From Oscillatoriales cyanobacterium (GTDB lineage Bacteria > Cyanobacteriota > Cyanobacteriia > Cyanobacteriales > Laspinemataceae), in assembly GCA_011390955.1 (NCBI GenBank), contig JAABRM010000012.1, positions 62,001 through 126,000 on the forward strand: 64,000 nt of DNA. The letters are read 5' to 3'. The position numbers and the translations under genes are program-made. Below are positions 1 to 8,237 of the stretch, piece after piece; positions within the stretch are counted from its first letter, which is position 1, and each line of letters starts with the position of its first letter. The notes below the pieces were generated by a model. That model did not search any database, was not told the origin of the DNA, and was given only the letters and a program-made list of their open reading frames with translations.

Positions 1-2
1 CA

Positions 3-470
3 AAACACGGACGCGATGCCCATTTAATTGCTGCCATCATTACGACATTGCTGGATAGCCAGGAACGGGAATACGATGCCTTTACGCCAGTAACGATGCA
101 ACTGCCAGAAGAAAGCGGCATCGAGCCGGACTATTGTTTTTACATTAACTATTGGCAAGCGGTTTCGGGTAAAGAACGGATTGATTGGCGCAACGATCCA
201 CCGCCAGATTTGGTATTGGAAATCGATGTCACCAGCTATTCAGATGTGCGGGATTATCTCCCTTATCGAGTCCCGGAAGTTTGGTTATTTCGTCAGCAAC
301 AACTGTTGATTTACCAGCTTCAAGGCGATGAATATGGGGTCAACTTCCAAAGCCAATATTTCCCAGAGGTGAGCCTTCCCGATCTCGTTACTCGGTATTT
401 AGCAATTGCCTATCAGCGTAATACCAGTGCGGCAATTCGCGAGTTGAACCAGCAGTTAGGAGTGTTTTAG
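3..470 (+). CDS. Uma2-family (DUF820) putative endonuclease, 5' end missing
   Basis: The reading frame is open from the left edge, so the gene starts before the window; the TTG at 48 is only an internal codon. The visible part matches the C-terminal half of Uma2/DUF820 proteins, a PD-(D/E)XK nuclease-like family hugely expanded in cyanobacteria. The core is seen as EPDYCFYI followed by PPPDLVLEIDVTSYS, where the EPD and the E of LEID would be the acidic metal-binding residues. A short charged tail ends in a TAG at 468-470. The biological role of the family is not established; many copies lie beside mobile DNA. No partner gene is visible. Confidence 0.8.
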   Translation, partial: KHGRDAHLIAAIITTLLDSQEREYDAFTPVTMQLPEESGIEPDYCFYINYWQAVSGKERIDWRNDPPPDLVLEIDVTSYSDVRDYLPYRVPEVWLFRQQQLLIYQLQGDEYGVNFQSQYFPEVSLPDLVTRYLAIAYQRNTSAAIRELNQQLGVF

Positions 471-704
471 GCGGGGAAAAGGATGCTAATGAAATAGGAG
501 AGAGGAAATAGGAAATAGGAAATAGTGATTAGGGTAGAGAAAATAATAACTAGAAAATTGGGGATTATTAGATCGATAGGGACGAAGCATTCCGGCAGAT
601 ATTTGTGGTTAAAAACAGAGATTTAATGCGGTCATGCTTCGCCCCTACGCAAAATATCTGCGCTATATAGTATTTTCAAATAAGAATAATACATTATTCT
701 GTAG

Positions 705-729
705 GTTGGGTTGAGGAACGAAACCCAAC
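705..729. repeat. short palindromic repeat (GTTGGGTT...AACCCAAC)
   Basis: Perfect 8-bp arms GTTGGGTT and AACCCAAC surround the sequence gaggaacga. This resembles a palindrome often seen between genes of filamentous cyanobacteria; it may be a REP-like element. Confidence 0.6.
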
Positions 730-880
730 ATTAGAATCCTTACAGGTAATAAATCGGTTTTTTTCACATATAGCGATCTCCAATAGCTGTATCACTTTTA
801 TGTGAAATTACTATATTCAACAAAACACCGCTGTAATTAATCCAAATATTAAATACAAAAAAATTATTTTTTTCAATAAA

Positions 881-914
881 AAAGCTAGGTAAATTGAAAT
901 AATTACCTAGCTTT
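881..914 (-). terminator. rho-independent terminator of the VWA gene
   Basis: Perfect 12-bp arms (AAAGCTAGGTAA / TTACCTAGCTTT) with a 10-nt loop. Read on the minus strand the stem is followed by a run of T residues, about 80 bp beyond the stop codon of the VWA gene, as expected for an intrinsic terminator. Confidence 0.75.
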
Positions 915-991
915 AATCAACAAAAAACATAATTTTTTGAATTTAAAATCAACAATTTTTTTGCCGCATTTACCGATTAATTGGCAGCATT

Positions 992-2242
992 TTACTGTAA
1001 AACAGTTTTAGAAACTATGCGGGTTTTCTTGCGATCGCCTTCGGAAAGTTCTTTGCCTTCTTGTAACTGAGTGGCACTGCCTTGTAAGACTGTTGCTGCC
1101 CCGCGATCGCCCATTTGCAGAGCAGTTTTGGCCGCAGTTTGTAACATCGTGGCAGCCCCCAGGCGATCGCCTTGTTGTAATTTTTGTTCGGCAATTTGCG
1201 TTTGGCGATATTTAGCCAAAGCTAAAATATGTTGTTGGACTTCCTCGTTCGGATTTGGTTGATAACTTGCCAGCACATTAGCATCCACTAAAACCGGATC
1301 GGATAATAAACCTTTTTCTCCGGTTGCCGGGTTATCATAACGAACTCGCAATTGCGCGATCGCCTGTCTGCCTTCGGGCAATTGACCAATATATAAATTA
1401 GTTAAAATCACCCGTTGACGTTCGGTCATTAAATCCCCTAAACGGACAGAAAATTCCCCATCTTTTTCTGGGTTAATCGGCAGTTCAATGGTTTCTGGGG
1501 CAACTTGGGCAATGGGTTTCAGTTCCGCTAAACGAACTTTTGGCATTAACTTAAATAACAGATAGGCATTGGTCAATGTCACCGACTGAATCCGAGTAAA
1601 AATCTCATCAAACACCTCGATCGCTCGATCGGGACGCTCAATATAGCTCAGAGTCCCACCGGCAGCATCGGCAATTTTTTCCATCACATCTTGGTTCCAA
1701 TGATCGCCAAAACCCAGGGCATTGAGGGTAAAGTTATGGTCAGCAGCGGACACAGCCAATTTCACACAGCGATCGTTACTACCATGTTCATTTTCCCCAT
1801 CAGTCAAGACAAAAGCCTGGGATACCGTATCTTTTGCCCCTTTGCGTAGTTCCTCTATGCCCAGTTTTATGCCTTCATCAATCGCGGTGCCCCCATCCGC
1901 TTTCAGGGCTTGAATCCGTTTTTTCACAGACTCAAGATTATCGATCGCTTGATTGGGGACAATCACTTTGGCTCGATGATCGAAAGCCACGACGGAAATG
2001 CGATCGCCCGGTTTGAGGCGATGCATCAAGCGTTCTGCTGCTGCTTTCACCGTTTCCAGGGGTCTTCCGGTCATCGAACCACTGTGGTCAAGAATTAAAC
2101 AGAGATTTATGGGCACCGAACTGGATCCAGCATGGGCGATCGAAGAAATAGCGGCAATAGAAGTACCCAGTTGACGCTGGTTATTAATTTGACCAGCATC
2201 AAGGTTCGCATCATTTAACGCAGACTGTAAATCAACTTTCAT
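992..2242 (-). CDS. von Willebrand factor type A domain protein
   Basis: A 416-residue protein with a VWA fold at about residues 44-210. The metal-ion-dependent adhesion site is intact: DHSGS at residues 52-56, and a later Asp in VLTDGENEHG. VWA domains bind protein partners through a divalent metal. The C-terminal half looks beta-rich (about 220-330) followed by a helical, Gln/Ala-rich tail. No signal peptide or membrane segment is seen, so it is probably cytoplasmic. It is transcribed alone, with its own terminator downstream, and is divergent from clpR with 159 bp between them. The partner and process are unknown; similar cyanobacterial proteins are annotated only by domain. Confidence 0.88.
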   Translation of the reverse strand: MKVDLQSALNDANLDAGQINNQRQLGTSIAAISSIAHAGSSSVPINLCLILDHSGSMTGRPLETVKAAAERLMHRLKPGDRISVVAFDHRAKVIVPNQAIDNLESVKKRIQALKADGGTAIDEGIKLGIEELRKGAKDTVSQAFVLTDGENEHGSNDRCVKLAVSAADHNFTLNALGFGDHWNQDVMEKIADAAGGTLSYIERPDRAIEVFDEIFTRIQSVTLTNAYLLFKLMPKVRLAELKPIAQVAPETIELPINPEKDGEFSVRLGDLMTERQRVILTNLYIGQLPEGRQAIAQLRVRYDNPATGEKGLLSDPVLVDANVLASYQPNPNEEVQQHILALAKYRQTQIAEQKLQQGDRLGAATMLQTAAKTALQMGDRGAATVLQGSATQLQEGKELSEGDRKKTRIVSKTVLQ

Positions 2243-2326
2243 CTAAATAGCCTCTTGGAGTAAAAAAAATCACAAGGGTCATGGTTCCATTGTATCGATC
2301 GCCCCAAAAACAGAGGCGATCGACTA

Positions 2327-2366
2327 ATTAACGCTGATTAACGCTGATTAACACGCTACTATAAAT
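2327..2366 (+). promoter_or_regulatory. candidate clpR promoter with direct repeats
   Basis: ATTAACGCTG occurs twice in a row (2327-2336, 2337-2346) followed by a third partial copy ATTAACACGCT, and then TATAAA (2360-2365) as a possible -10 element about 35 bp before the clpR start. The repeats could be an operator. No transcript evidence is available. Confidence 0.4.
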
Positions 2367-2401
2367 AAGAATATCGCCATGATTTCCCAGCACAACAGGA
2401 T

Positions 2402-3061
2402 ATGAACTCACCCATTCAGGCAGTTCAAGCTCCCTATCGAGGAGACGCTTACTATCGGACACCCCCCCCAGACCTACCCTCCCTTTTATTAAAAGAGCGG
2501 ATTGTCTATCTGGGTTTGCCCTTAGTGCCTGCCGTTACGCAACTGATTATCGCGGAACTGCTCTACTTGCAGTACGAAGATCCGGAAAAACCGATCAACA
2601 TCTACATCAACTCCACTGGCACCTCCAGCTATAGTGGCGAACCCGTTGGCTTTGAAACGGAAGCCTTTGCCATTTGTGACACCATGAGATACATCAAACC
2701 TCCGGTTCACACCATCTGCATTGGTTCGGCAATGGGAATGGCGGCAATGCTGCTCTCTGCGGGAACCAAAGGCTGCCGTGCTAGTTTGCCCAATGCCACC
2801 ATTGTCCTGCACCAGCCCAGAAGCTACACCAGAGGTCAAGCCACTGACATCCAAATTCGGGCGAAAGAAGTTCTGGCGAATAAACAAACCATGATTTCTA
2901 TTCTCAGTCGGAATACAGGTCAGCCGCCGGAAAAAATTATCAAAGATATGGATCGGATGTTTTATTTGACCCCACAAATGGCGGTCGAATATGGACTGAT
3001 CGATCGCGTCTTTGAGAGCAAAAAAGAATTACCCCACCCAATTCCAGCCGGTGTCAAGTAG
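2402..3061 (+). CDS. clpR: ClpR, inactive ClpP-like subunit
   Basis: A 219-residue ClpP homologue that lacks catalytic residues. Where ClpP has the nucleophilic Ser (GLAASMGS) this protein has GSAMGMAA, so Ser is replaced by Gly at about residue 112. The triad Asp is replaced by Met at about 186 (DRMFYLT), while the His is kept (LHQP, about 137). In cyanobacteria ClpR forms mixed rings with ClpP3, and the ClpP3/R core works with ClpC in essential proteolysis. The order clpR then clpP3 with a 114-bp gap matches the conserved cyanobacterial operon. The TAG stop codon lies inside the left arm of a GTAGGGGC palindrome. Confidence 0.93.
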   Translation: MNSPIQAVQAPYRGDAYYRTPPPDLPSLLLKERIVYLGLPLVPAVTQLIIAELLYLQYEDPEKPINIYINSTGTSSYSGEPVGFETEAFAICDTMRYIKPPVHTICIGSAMGMAAMLLSAGTKGCRASLPNATIVLHQPRSYTRGQATDIQIRAKEVLANKQTMISILSRNTGQPPEKIIKDMDRMFYLTPQMAVEYGLIDRVFESKKELPHPIPAGVK

Positions 3062-3086
3062 GGGCGAACGGCTGGAAAGCCCCTAC
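3058..3086. repeat. GTAGGGGC...GCCCCTAC palindrome
   Basis: The GTAGGGGC and GCCCCTAC arms enclose a short spacer. This copy overlaps the clpR stop codon. It belongs to the same family as the copies at 4309-4336 and 52077-52104. Confidence 0.6.
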
Positions 3087-3175
3087 TTAGACCAATTTGA
3101 GAACCCAAAACTCTCTTTCCTGAGAGATATTGCTGATTGCTGCCCTCAAAAGAATTGAAAACGGAGAATTAATTT

Positions 3176-3772
3176 ATGCCAATTGGTGTCCCTAAAGTTC
3201 CTTACCGGATGCCCGGGTCTACTTATACTGATTGGATTTCTATTTACAGTCGCCTCGCTAGAGAGCGAATCATTTTCATTGGCGAACAAATTGATGATGA
3301 ATTGGCCAATGAAGTCATCGCTATCTTGCTGTATCTTGATTCTGAAGATGCGGGCAAAGATATTATTCTCTATATCAACTCCCCAGGGGGTTCTGTCACC
3401 TCTGGCATGGCGATTTATGACACCATGCAGCACATTAAATCCGATGTGGTGACGATTTGTGTGGGCTTGGCGGCTTCAATGGGATCCTTCCTGCTGGCAG
3501 CGGGTGCAAAAGGCAAGCGTTTAGCTTTACCCAATTCTCGGATTATGATTCACCAACCTTCTGGTGGCACCCGAGGACAAGCGACGGATATTGAGATTGA
3601 AGCCAGAGAAATTATTCGGATTCGTCAGCAACTCAATCAAATTTATGCGGATCGCACGGGTCAGCCTCTGCAAAAGATTGAGAAAGATATGGATCGCGAC
3701 TTTTTCATGTCTGCGGCAGAAGCCAAAGAATATGGGTTGATCGATCGCGTCATTGAAGAACGTGCTGATTAA
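3176..3772 (+). CDS. clpP3: ATP-dependent Clp protease proteolytic subunit (ClpP3)
   Basis: A 198-residue ClpP with all three catalytic residues: Ser101 in GLAASMGS, His126 in MIHQP, and Asp175 in MDRDFFMS. The oxyanion-hole GGSV motif lies near residue 72. It forms the active half of the ClpP3/ClpR ring, receiving unfolded substrates from ClpC. It lies directly after clpR and is probably co-transcribed. The symbol clpP3 rests on this pairing, since other ClpP paralogues of the genome are not in the window. The downstream gap holds tandem repeats rather than a clear terminator. Confidence 0.93.
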   Translation: MPIGVPKVPYRMPGSTYTDWISIYSRLARERIIFIGEQIDDELANEVIAILLYLDSEDAGKDIILYINSPGGSVTSGMAIYDTMQHIKSDVVTICVGLAASMGSFLLAAGAKGKRLALPNSRIMIHQPSGGTRGQATDIEIEAREIIRIRQQLNQIYADRTGQPLQKIEKDMDRDFFMSAAEAKEYGLIDRVIEERAD

Positions 3773-3796
3773 TCCCTAACCTCCGGGGGGTGTGGG

Positions 3797-3943
3797 GAGC
3801 AGAGGAGCAGAGGAGCAGAGGAGCAGAGTGAATAATTGATAATTGATAATTGATAATTGATAATTATGTTTAATTGTCAATTGTCAATTGTCAATTGTTA
3901 ATTGTTAATTTTTTTCCCCCGCTCCCCCGCTCCCCCGCTCCCC
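3797..3943. repeat. block of four short tandem-repeat arrays
   Basis: Four arrays follow one another: an 8-mer (ggagcaga, about 4 copies), the heptamer aattgat, the heptamer aattgtc, and an 8-mer ccccgctc. The two heptamer arrays are nearly complementary if G-T pairs are allowed, so the transcript could form a long hairpin. It separates clpP3 from the J-domain gene. Confidence 0.8.
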
Positions 3944-4011
3944 TGCCGATGGCGGGCCCCTATTTCTCCGCAGCATTTGTGATAACAGGCGGCTTTTTTT
4001 TTGAGCAAACA

Positions 4012-4680
4012 ATGAATATTGGAGATTGTTATCAAATTTTAGGATTAAGCTCAAATGCCACGATCGCCGAGGTAAAGAATTCTTACCGTCGATTGGCAAG
4101 GCAGTATCATCCTGATGTGAATCCGGGAAATTCCCGATCGCAAGAACAGTTTATTCAGATTAATCAAGCCTATCAGAATCTAATGCACTGGTTGGCGCAA
4201 AATAGTCAGCAAATTGCGGGGATTCCTGCCCCACCGTCGGCGGAAAATTCCCCAACAGAACCCCGCCAAAAATCGGCTCAACCGGCGGCTTCAAATCCTA
4301 CCCCCGAAGTAGGGGCGATTCACGAATCGCCCCTACAATTTCAACATCATCCGAATTTGTCGGAATTTGACAAATTGCTCAAGCAACGGGCTTATGTGCA
4401 ATTACAACAATTATTAAAATATCAACGGTTTGCCCGGGCGATCGCCTTGGTTGAAGGCTTAGTCCAACGCATTCCTCAAGATACGGAAGTGCGGCAATGG
4501 CAGGCGATTACTTATCAACGTATGGGCAGATATTTAATCGATATCGGTGACTTTGAGAAAGCACAAATTTATCTCAAAAAAGCTATCCGCACCGATCCTT
4601 TGAATCGTTCTCTCTTATCGGAAGTGCAAAAAGATTTCTGGCGTTTACAAACTTTAGTGCCTTCATATCGATCGATTTAA
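4012..4680 (+). CDS. J-domain protein with C-terminal TPR region
   Basis: I place the start at the ATG at 4012, giving 222 residues; the frame extends further upstream but only through repeat DNA. Residues 4-65 form a DnaJ J domain with HPD at 33-35 (YHPDVN), the motif that stimulates the ATPase of a DnaK partner. There is no Gly/Phe region or zinc finger, so it is a class C J protein. The C-terminal 90 residues look like TPR helices (FEKAQIYLKKAIRTDP). The linker contains a perfect GTAGGGGCGATTC palindrome, translated in frame, which looks like a repeat insertion. It may recruit DnaK to a specific client. Confidence 0.85.
   Translation: MNIGDCYQILGLSSNATIAEVKNSYRRLARQYHPDVNPGNSRSQEQFIQINQAYQNLMHWLAQNSQQIAGIPAPPSAENSPTEPRQKSAQPAASNPTPEVGAIHESPLQFQHHPNLSEFDKLLKQRAYVQLQQLLKYQRFARAIALVEGLVQRIPQDTEVRQWQAITYQRMGRYLIDIGDFEKAQIYLKKAIRTDPLNRSLLSEVQKDFWRLQTLVPSYRSI
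4309..4336. repeat. perfect 13-bp-arm palindrome inside the J-protein gene
   Basis: Arms GTAGGGGCGATTC (4309-4321) and GAATCGCCCCTAC (4324-4336) with a 2-nt loop. It is in frame and encodes roughly VGAIHESPLQ in the linker between J domain and TPRs. A near-identical copy is intergenic at 52077-52104. Confidence 0.9.
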
Positions 4681-4736
4681 CGATTAAATTAGCCTTCATA
4701 TTATTTTTAATAAATTTTTAATATTATTTTATATTG

Positions 4737-4766
4737 TTTCGTTGATAATTTTAATTATCAACGAAA
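4737..4766. terminator. perfect palindrome, possible terminator of the J-protein gene
   Basis: Two 14-bp arms (TTTCGTTGATAATT / AATTATCAACGAAA) with a 2-nt loop, 57 bp after the J-protein stop codon. It lies between two convergent genes. The stem is AT-rich and lacks a U-tract on the plus strand, so terminator activity is uncertain. Confidence 0.5.
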
Positions 4767-4776
4767 TGAAGCAAAA

Positions 4777-4805
4777 AAAATCCACAGGCGATCGCCGTGG
4801 ATTTT
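4777..4805 (-). terminator. rho-independent terminator of the small minus-strand gene
   Basis: Stem AAAATCCAC / GTGGATTTT around a HIP1 palindrome (GGCGATCGCC). On the minus strand the stem is followed by a run of T residues, about 35 bp after the stop codon at 4840. Confidence 0.75.
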
Positions 4806-4839
4806 AAATATTTTTTCTGAAAAATGACTGATAAATTAA

Positions 4840-5058
4840 TTAATAGCTACTGACTAAATAGTGCTGATTTTCCAGCAGATAATTTTTCGACTCTTGTGGT
4901 AAATAACCGTAATTTAATGCCTGCTGCAAATCAATCAGCGCATCGATGTCGTCTAACTGACAACTCTGGTACAGTTGGCGAATGTTTAATTCTGCCTCGG
5001 CAGATAAATAGTCACTCTGAAAAGCCTGTTGGACAACCTTGCGAATCATAGTTAACAA
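4840..5058 (-). CDS. small conserved cyanobacterial protein (72 aa)
   Basis: A 72-residue acidic helical protein with no recognised domain. Its N-terminal part (IRKVVQQAFQSDYLSAEAE) resembles the beginning of the ComFB-family protein encoded at 47182-47724 (IQKIVEQALQDGYLTPAMEA), including a shared LxxxY-L pattern. It may therefore be a stand-alone copy of that N-terminal module. The ComFB core itself is absent. A well-formed terminator follows, supporting a real gene. Function unknown. Confidence 0.7.
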   Translation of the reverse strand: MLTMIRKVVQQAFQSDYLSAEAELNIRQLYQSCQLDDIDALIDLQQALNYGYLPQESKNYLLENQHYLVSSY

Positions 5059-5453
5059 TAAATTGCTTTGTTTCTTTCCTCTCTAGATTAATTGTCCCCC
5101 GGTTGGCGGGAAATAGCAGTGATGAAGGTTGGGCAAGGTTGGTGAAATTTAGCATAAGTTTGAGCGATCGCGTTCTCAAGTTGGTTGTGATCTACTTCAC
5201 AATCAACTTGACCAGGAAACCCATTTTGCCGACATGATGGTTTTAGATCCCCTGCCATTGACGGTTATAGCCGAAGCGATGGCCATTATGTCATAAAATC
5301 TTGACGTTGCAGAAACCCGGTTCCTTTAAGAAACCGGGTTTCTCTATCATTAGCATCATCAGGGAAAATCCCGTGTTGGGTGGGGCGGATGCCAAAAATA
5401 TTTGCAGCAAGCTAAACTCGAAACCATTACCCGCAGTACCCAGGGAGAAGACG
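5059..5453. other. intergenic region with AGAAACCCGGTT palindrome
   Basis: The only structure seen is an inverted repeat AGAAACCCGGTT / AACCGGGTTTCT at about 5311-5343, a repeat also found near 58.9 kb. The SGNH-hydrolase frame runs open through it, but this DNA is repeat-derived and is taken as upstream region. Confidence 0.55.
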
Positions 5454-7049
5454 ATGCTAACCCTCAATGATTTATTTGATGAATCCTATTATTTAGGGAG
5501 AAACCCAGATGTGGCGGCAGGAGTTGCCAATGGCGCGATCGCCTCTGGATTTAGCCACTTTGAGATATTTGGTTCGGTGGAAGGTCGCAACCCCAGCGCT
5601 TTTTTCGACAGCCAGTATTATTTAGCCCAAAATCCTGATGCGGCAGCGTCAGTGGCGAGTTTTGACTTCACGGCGATCGAGCATTTCATTGAGTTTGGTC
5701 AATTCCAAGGTCGAGTCACCACACCGTTCTTTGACCGTAACTTTTATCGGCAGAACAACCCCGATGTTGCCAATGCCGTAGATCGAGACTTCATCACCGG
5801 AGAATTTGAACATTTTGTTAAATCCGGTGCCAGTGAAGGCCGCAGTCCCAATTTATTCCTGGATACCAACTATTATCTCAAGACCTACGGCGATGTTGCC
5901 AATGCCGTTAACCAAGGAATTGTCACTGGTTTTGAACATTTTGTCGGCTTTGGTCAATTTGAGGGACGGAACTCTCATCCTTTACTGGACGCGAATTTTT
6001 ATTTAAATACCAACCCCGATGTTAGGAATGCGGTGAATCAAGGCATCACCACCGCCTTTAAACATTTTACCGAAGCTGGGCAATTTGAGGGTCGGAACCC
6101 CAGTCCCTTCTTTGATACAGCATTTTATTTGGGTCGCAATCCCGATGTGGCAGCGGCGGTGCAAAACCGACAGTTATCGGCGATCGCGCATTTCATTCAA
6201 TTCGGTCAGACTGAGGGGCGGATTCCCCGGATTCTGTTTAATCAAATGTATGTGTTTGGGGATAGTTTGTCTGACAATGGGAATACTTTTACCGCTACAG
6301 GTGGACTTATTCCCCCCAGTCCTCCTTACGTTAATGGACGAGCCAGCAATGGGCCAGTTTGGGTGGAAACCCTGGCACCGGCTTTAGGGTTAGTGGACAA
6401 TCCGAGTAATAATCGGGCCTTCGTTGGAGCTTTATCTGGAACCCTAAATACTCAAAATTTAGCGTTTCCCCAATTACCGACTTTGCCCGGATTGCAAGGA
6501 CCGGTGAATGATTTTGTGGCGGCTAATCCATCGGCGGACGCTAACGGATTATATGTGGTCTGGGCTGGAGCTAATGATTATTTTGCTCAGGTGGAAACCA
6601 ATCCAGAGGTGGTGGTGAATAATTTGGCGACGGCAGTCAATAATTTGGCGGCAGTTGGGGCGAGAAACTTTATGGTGCCTAATTTGCCCGACCTGGGAAA
6701 TACTCCCGGAGCGAGAGAACGGACTGCGGAAGCGCAGCAAGGATTAACGCTACTTTCTAATGGTCATAACACTGCCTTGACCGGGGCGATCGCTAATCTG
6801 GAGCAAAATCTCAATATTAATATTATTCCCCTCGATGTGAGAACTCTGGTAGATAACGCGATCGCCAATCCCAGCCAATTCGGTTTCACCAATGTCACCA
6901 ACAGTTTCTTACAATCCGATGCCACCAATGCCAATCAATTTTTATTCTGGGATGACGTACATCCGACCAACTCTGGACATAATCTGATTGCTGACTTAGC
7001 ACTGAAGACCATTACCAGTATTCCCGAATTAACCAGTCTGCGAATTTAA
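5454..7049 (+). CDS. SGNH/GDSL-family hydrolase with six N-terminal repeats
   Basis: The start at 5454 is chosen because GGGAGAAG lies just upstream and the open frame before it is repeat DNA; this gives 531 residues. Residues 1 to about 262 hold six ~45-residue repeats of the form FDxxYYLxxNPDVAxAV...HFxxFGQxEGR, found in many cyanobacterial surface or secreted proteins. Residues from about 265 to the end form an SGNH hydrolase: FGDSLSD with Ser271, GAND with Asn374, and DDVHPT with His503 as the catalytic pair to Ser271. It is probably an esterase or lipase, close to PEP-CTERM-type GDSL enzymes. No signal peptide is seen. The substrate is unknown. Confidence 0.88.
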   Translation: MLTLNDLFDESYYLGRNPDVAAGVANGAIASGFSHFEIFGSVEGRNPSAFFDSQYYLAQNPDAAASVASFDFTAIEHFIEFGQFQGRVTTPFFDRNFYRQNNPDVANAVDRDFITGEFEHFVKSGASEGRSPNLFLDTNYYLKTYGDVANAVNQGIVTGFEHFVGFGQFEGRNSHPLLDANFYLNTNPDVRNAVNQGITTAFKHFTEAGQFEGRNPSPFFDTAFYLGRNPDVAAAVQNRQLSAIAHFIQFGQTEGRIPRILFNQMYVFGDSLSDNGNTFTATGGLIPPSPPYVNGRASNGPVWVETLAPALGLVDNPSNNRAFVGALSGTLNTQNLAFPQLPTLPGLQGPVNDFVAANPSADANGLYVVWAGANDYFAQVETNPEVVVNNLATAVNNLAAVGARNFMVPNLPDLGNTPGARERTAEAQQGLTLLSNGHNTALTGAIANLEQNLNINIIPLDVRTLVDNAIANPSQFGFTNVTNSFLQSDATNANQFLFWDDVHPTNSGHNLIADLALKTITSIPELTSLRI

Positions 7050-7055
7050 AGCAAA

Positions 7056-7134
7056 TTGGTTACTGGTTATCGGTTATTGGTTATTCCCTCCCAATAACCA
7101 ATAACAAATAACTAATAACCAATAACCCATAACC
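7056..7134. repeat. paired heptamer repeats, ggttatt and aataacc
   Basis: Copies of ggttatt-type units are followed by their complement aataacc, giving a potential long hairpin between two convergent genes (SGNH hydrolase and HEAT-repeat gene). It may serve as a transcription end for both. Confidence 0.75.
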
Positions 7135-7163
7135 TCATTTCCTGGGTGGCTAATCATTGATGA

Positions 7164-7907
7164 TTACAACAATCCGTCCATTTCTAACTCTTCAATCACT
7201 TGTAAGCCACGGGGATCTCCTACCCGCAACAAGGAAGACTTGGCATCTTCGCGGACTCCCATATCGGTATCTTCTTCCAAGGCTTCAATCAGAGAATCAA
7301 TGGCACCCGCATAGACCACATTTGAGGGGAGTTCCCGACAAAGCTGTCCGATCGCCCAAGCACAGTTACTTCGCACGGCGGCAATGGGGTCTCTGAGTAA
7401 TGCTTGAATTAAGGGAGGAATGGCAGAAACCACCGCATCATAGCCCAGGGAGCCAAGTTGTCCCAGGGAACTGGCAGCCCAAAGCCGAACGGCGGAAATA
7501 TCAGTTTTTAAGGCATCCAAAAGGGGATTGAGGGCGCGGCGATCGCGACAGTTACCCAAAGCCCAAACCACTCCTTTCCGCACATAGCCATTCCAATCTT
7601 GATTCAGCCGTTCAATTAAAGATTCCACCGCATCAGCACTGGGATTTCGACCCAAGGCATAAGCAGCACTCACCCGAATTAAGGGGCAAGGTTCTTTTAA
7701 GAGATTAATTAAATGGGGAATCGCTCGTTCATCTTGAATTTCACAGAATGCTCGTGCGGCGATCGTGCGTTGTTGGGGATCTGGTGATGTTAACAATGGC
7801 AACATGACCTCTGGATCTGGCTTAACCTCCGCTGACGGGTCAATCAGATCCAGAGGACTTTCAATTTCAGAAGCATTCATCTCTGTGTTTAGATCGTCAT
7901 CATACAT
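7164..7907 (-). CDS. HEAT-repeat protein
   Basis: I use the ATG at 7907 (MYDDDLNTEMNASE), giving 247 residues; the frame extends to 7976 but that part has the look of non-coding DNA. From about residue 40 onward it is a run of five or six HEAT repeats (for example DERAIPHLINLLKEPCPLIR and AALGRNP-type helix pairs). Related cyanobacterial HEAT proteins include bilin lyase and NblB-like phycobilisome factors, but nothing here identifies a bilin pocket, so only a protein-binding scaffold role is supported. It is monocistronic, with a MITE-like element upstream. Confidence 0.85.
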   Translation of the reverse strand: MYDDDLNTEMNASEIESPLDLIDPSAEVKPDPEVMLPLLTSPDPQQRTIAARAFCEIQDERAIPHLINLLKEPCPLIRVSAAYALGRNPSADAVESLIERLNQDWNGYVRKGVVWALGNCRDRRALNPLLDALKTDISAVRLWAASSLGQLGSLGYDAVVSAIPPLIQALLRDPIAAVRSNCAWAIGQLCRELPSNVVYAGAIDSLIEALEEDTDMGVREDAKSSLLRVGDPRGLQVIEELEMDGLL

Positions 7908-8084
7908 ATTTCTGTTACATCCCGAACCCTTGATTTTTCCGTCAACGAACCTGATGAACTGTTGATTAATCTGCACATAATCCGCAATTTCTTATATATT
8001 TTATCAGATTCGATGCAGTGTTATATGACCGAGATATGAATGTGCCATCCAGATATATTGCCCACCAGGAATCTGGCTCACTCA

Positions 8085-8208
8085 TGGTGAACATAATTAA
8101 TTGCACTTTTCGTTCCCCGCCGATAGACTGTGGATTCCCGCCCGAAGCGGGAATGACAGTTTTTCTTCTGATATGGTCTCTGGTGCATTTATTTCTGCTC
8201 ACCTACTT
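8085..8208. mobile_element. MITE-like element, copy A
   Basis: A ~124-bp element with an internal hairpin (GGATTCCCGC...GCGGGAATGACA), a conserved block GCACTTTTCGTTCCCCGCC, and the end CACCTACTT (complement of AAGTAGGTG). Copies B (11808-11935) and D (52884-53002) share this order in inverted orientation, and partial copies lie at 16248-16332 and 44868-44928. It encodes nothing credible and sits between the HEAT and pentapeptide genes. Confidence 0.8.
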
Positions 8209-8237
8209 AATGCGGAAAAAATCACCTTGATGCTGAG

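Larger units (their letters stand above)
471..991. other. AT-rich intergenic region with dispersed repeats
   Basis: No credible gene is seen. The stretch carries a GAAGCATTCCGGCAG-type repeat (about 583-648, related to copies near 56.2-56.4 kb), a palindrome built on GTTGGGTT/AACCCAAC (705-729), and the terminator of the downstream minus-strand gene at 881-914. Confidence 0.6.

Noticed and set aside
5301-5453. Longer N-terminus for the SGNH hydrolase
   Set aside because: The extra 51 codons cross an AGAAACCCGG palindrome, while the ATG at 5454 has a good ribosome-binding site.
7966-8202. 78-residue minus-strand frame before the HEAT gene
   Set aside because: Its first half is the translated MITE-like copy A.
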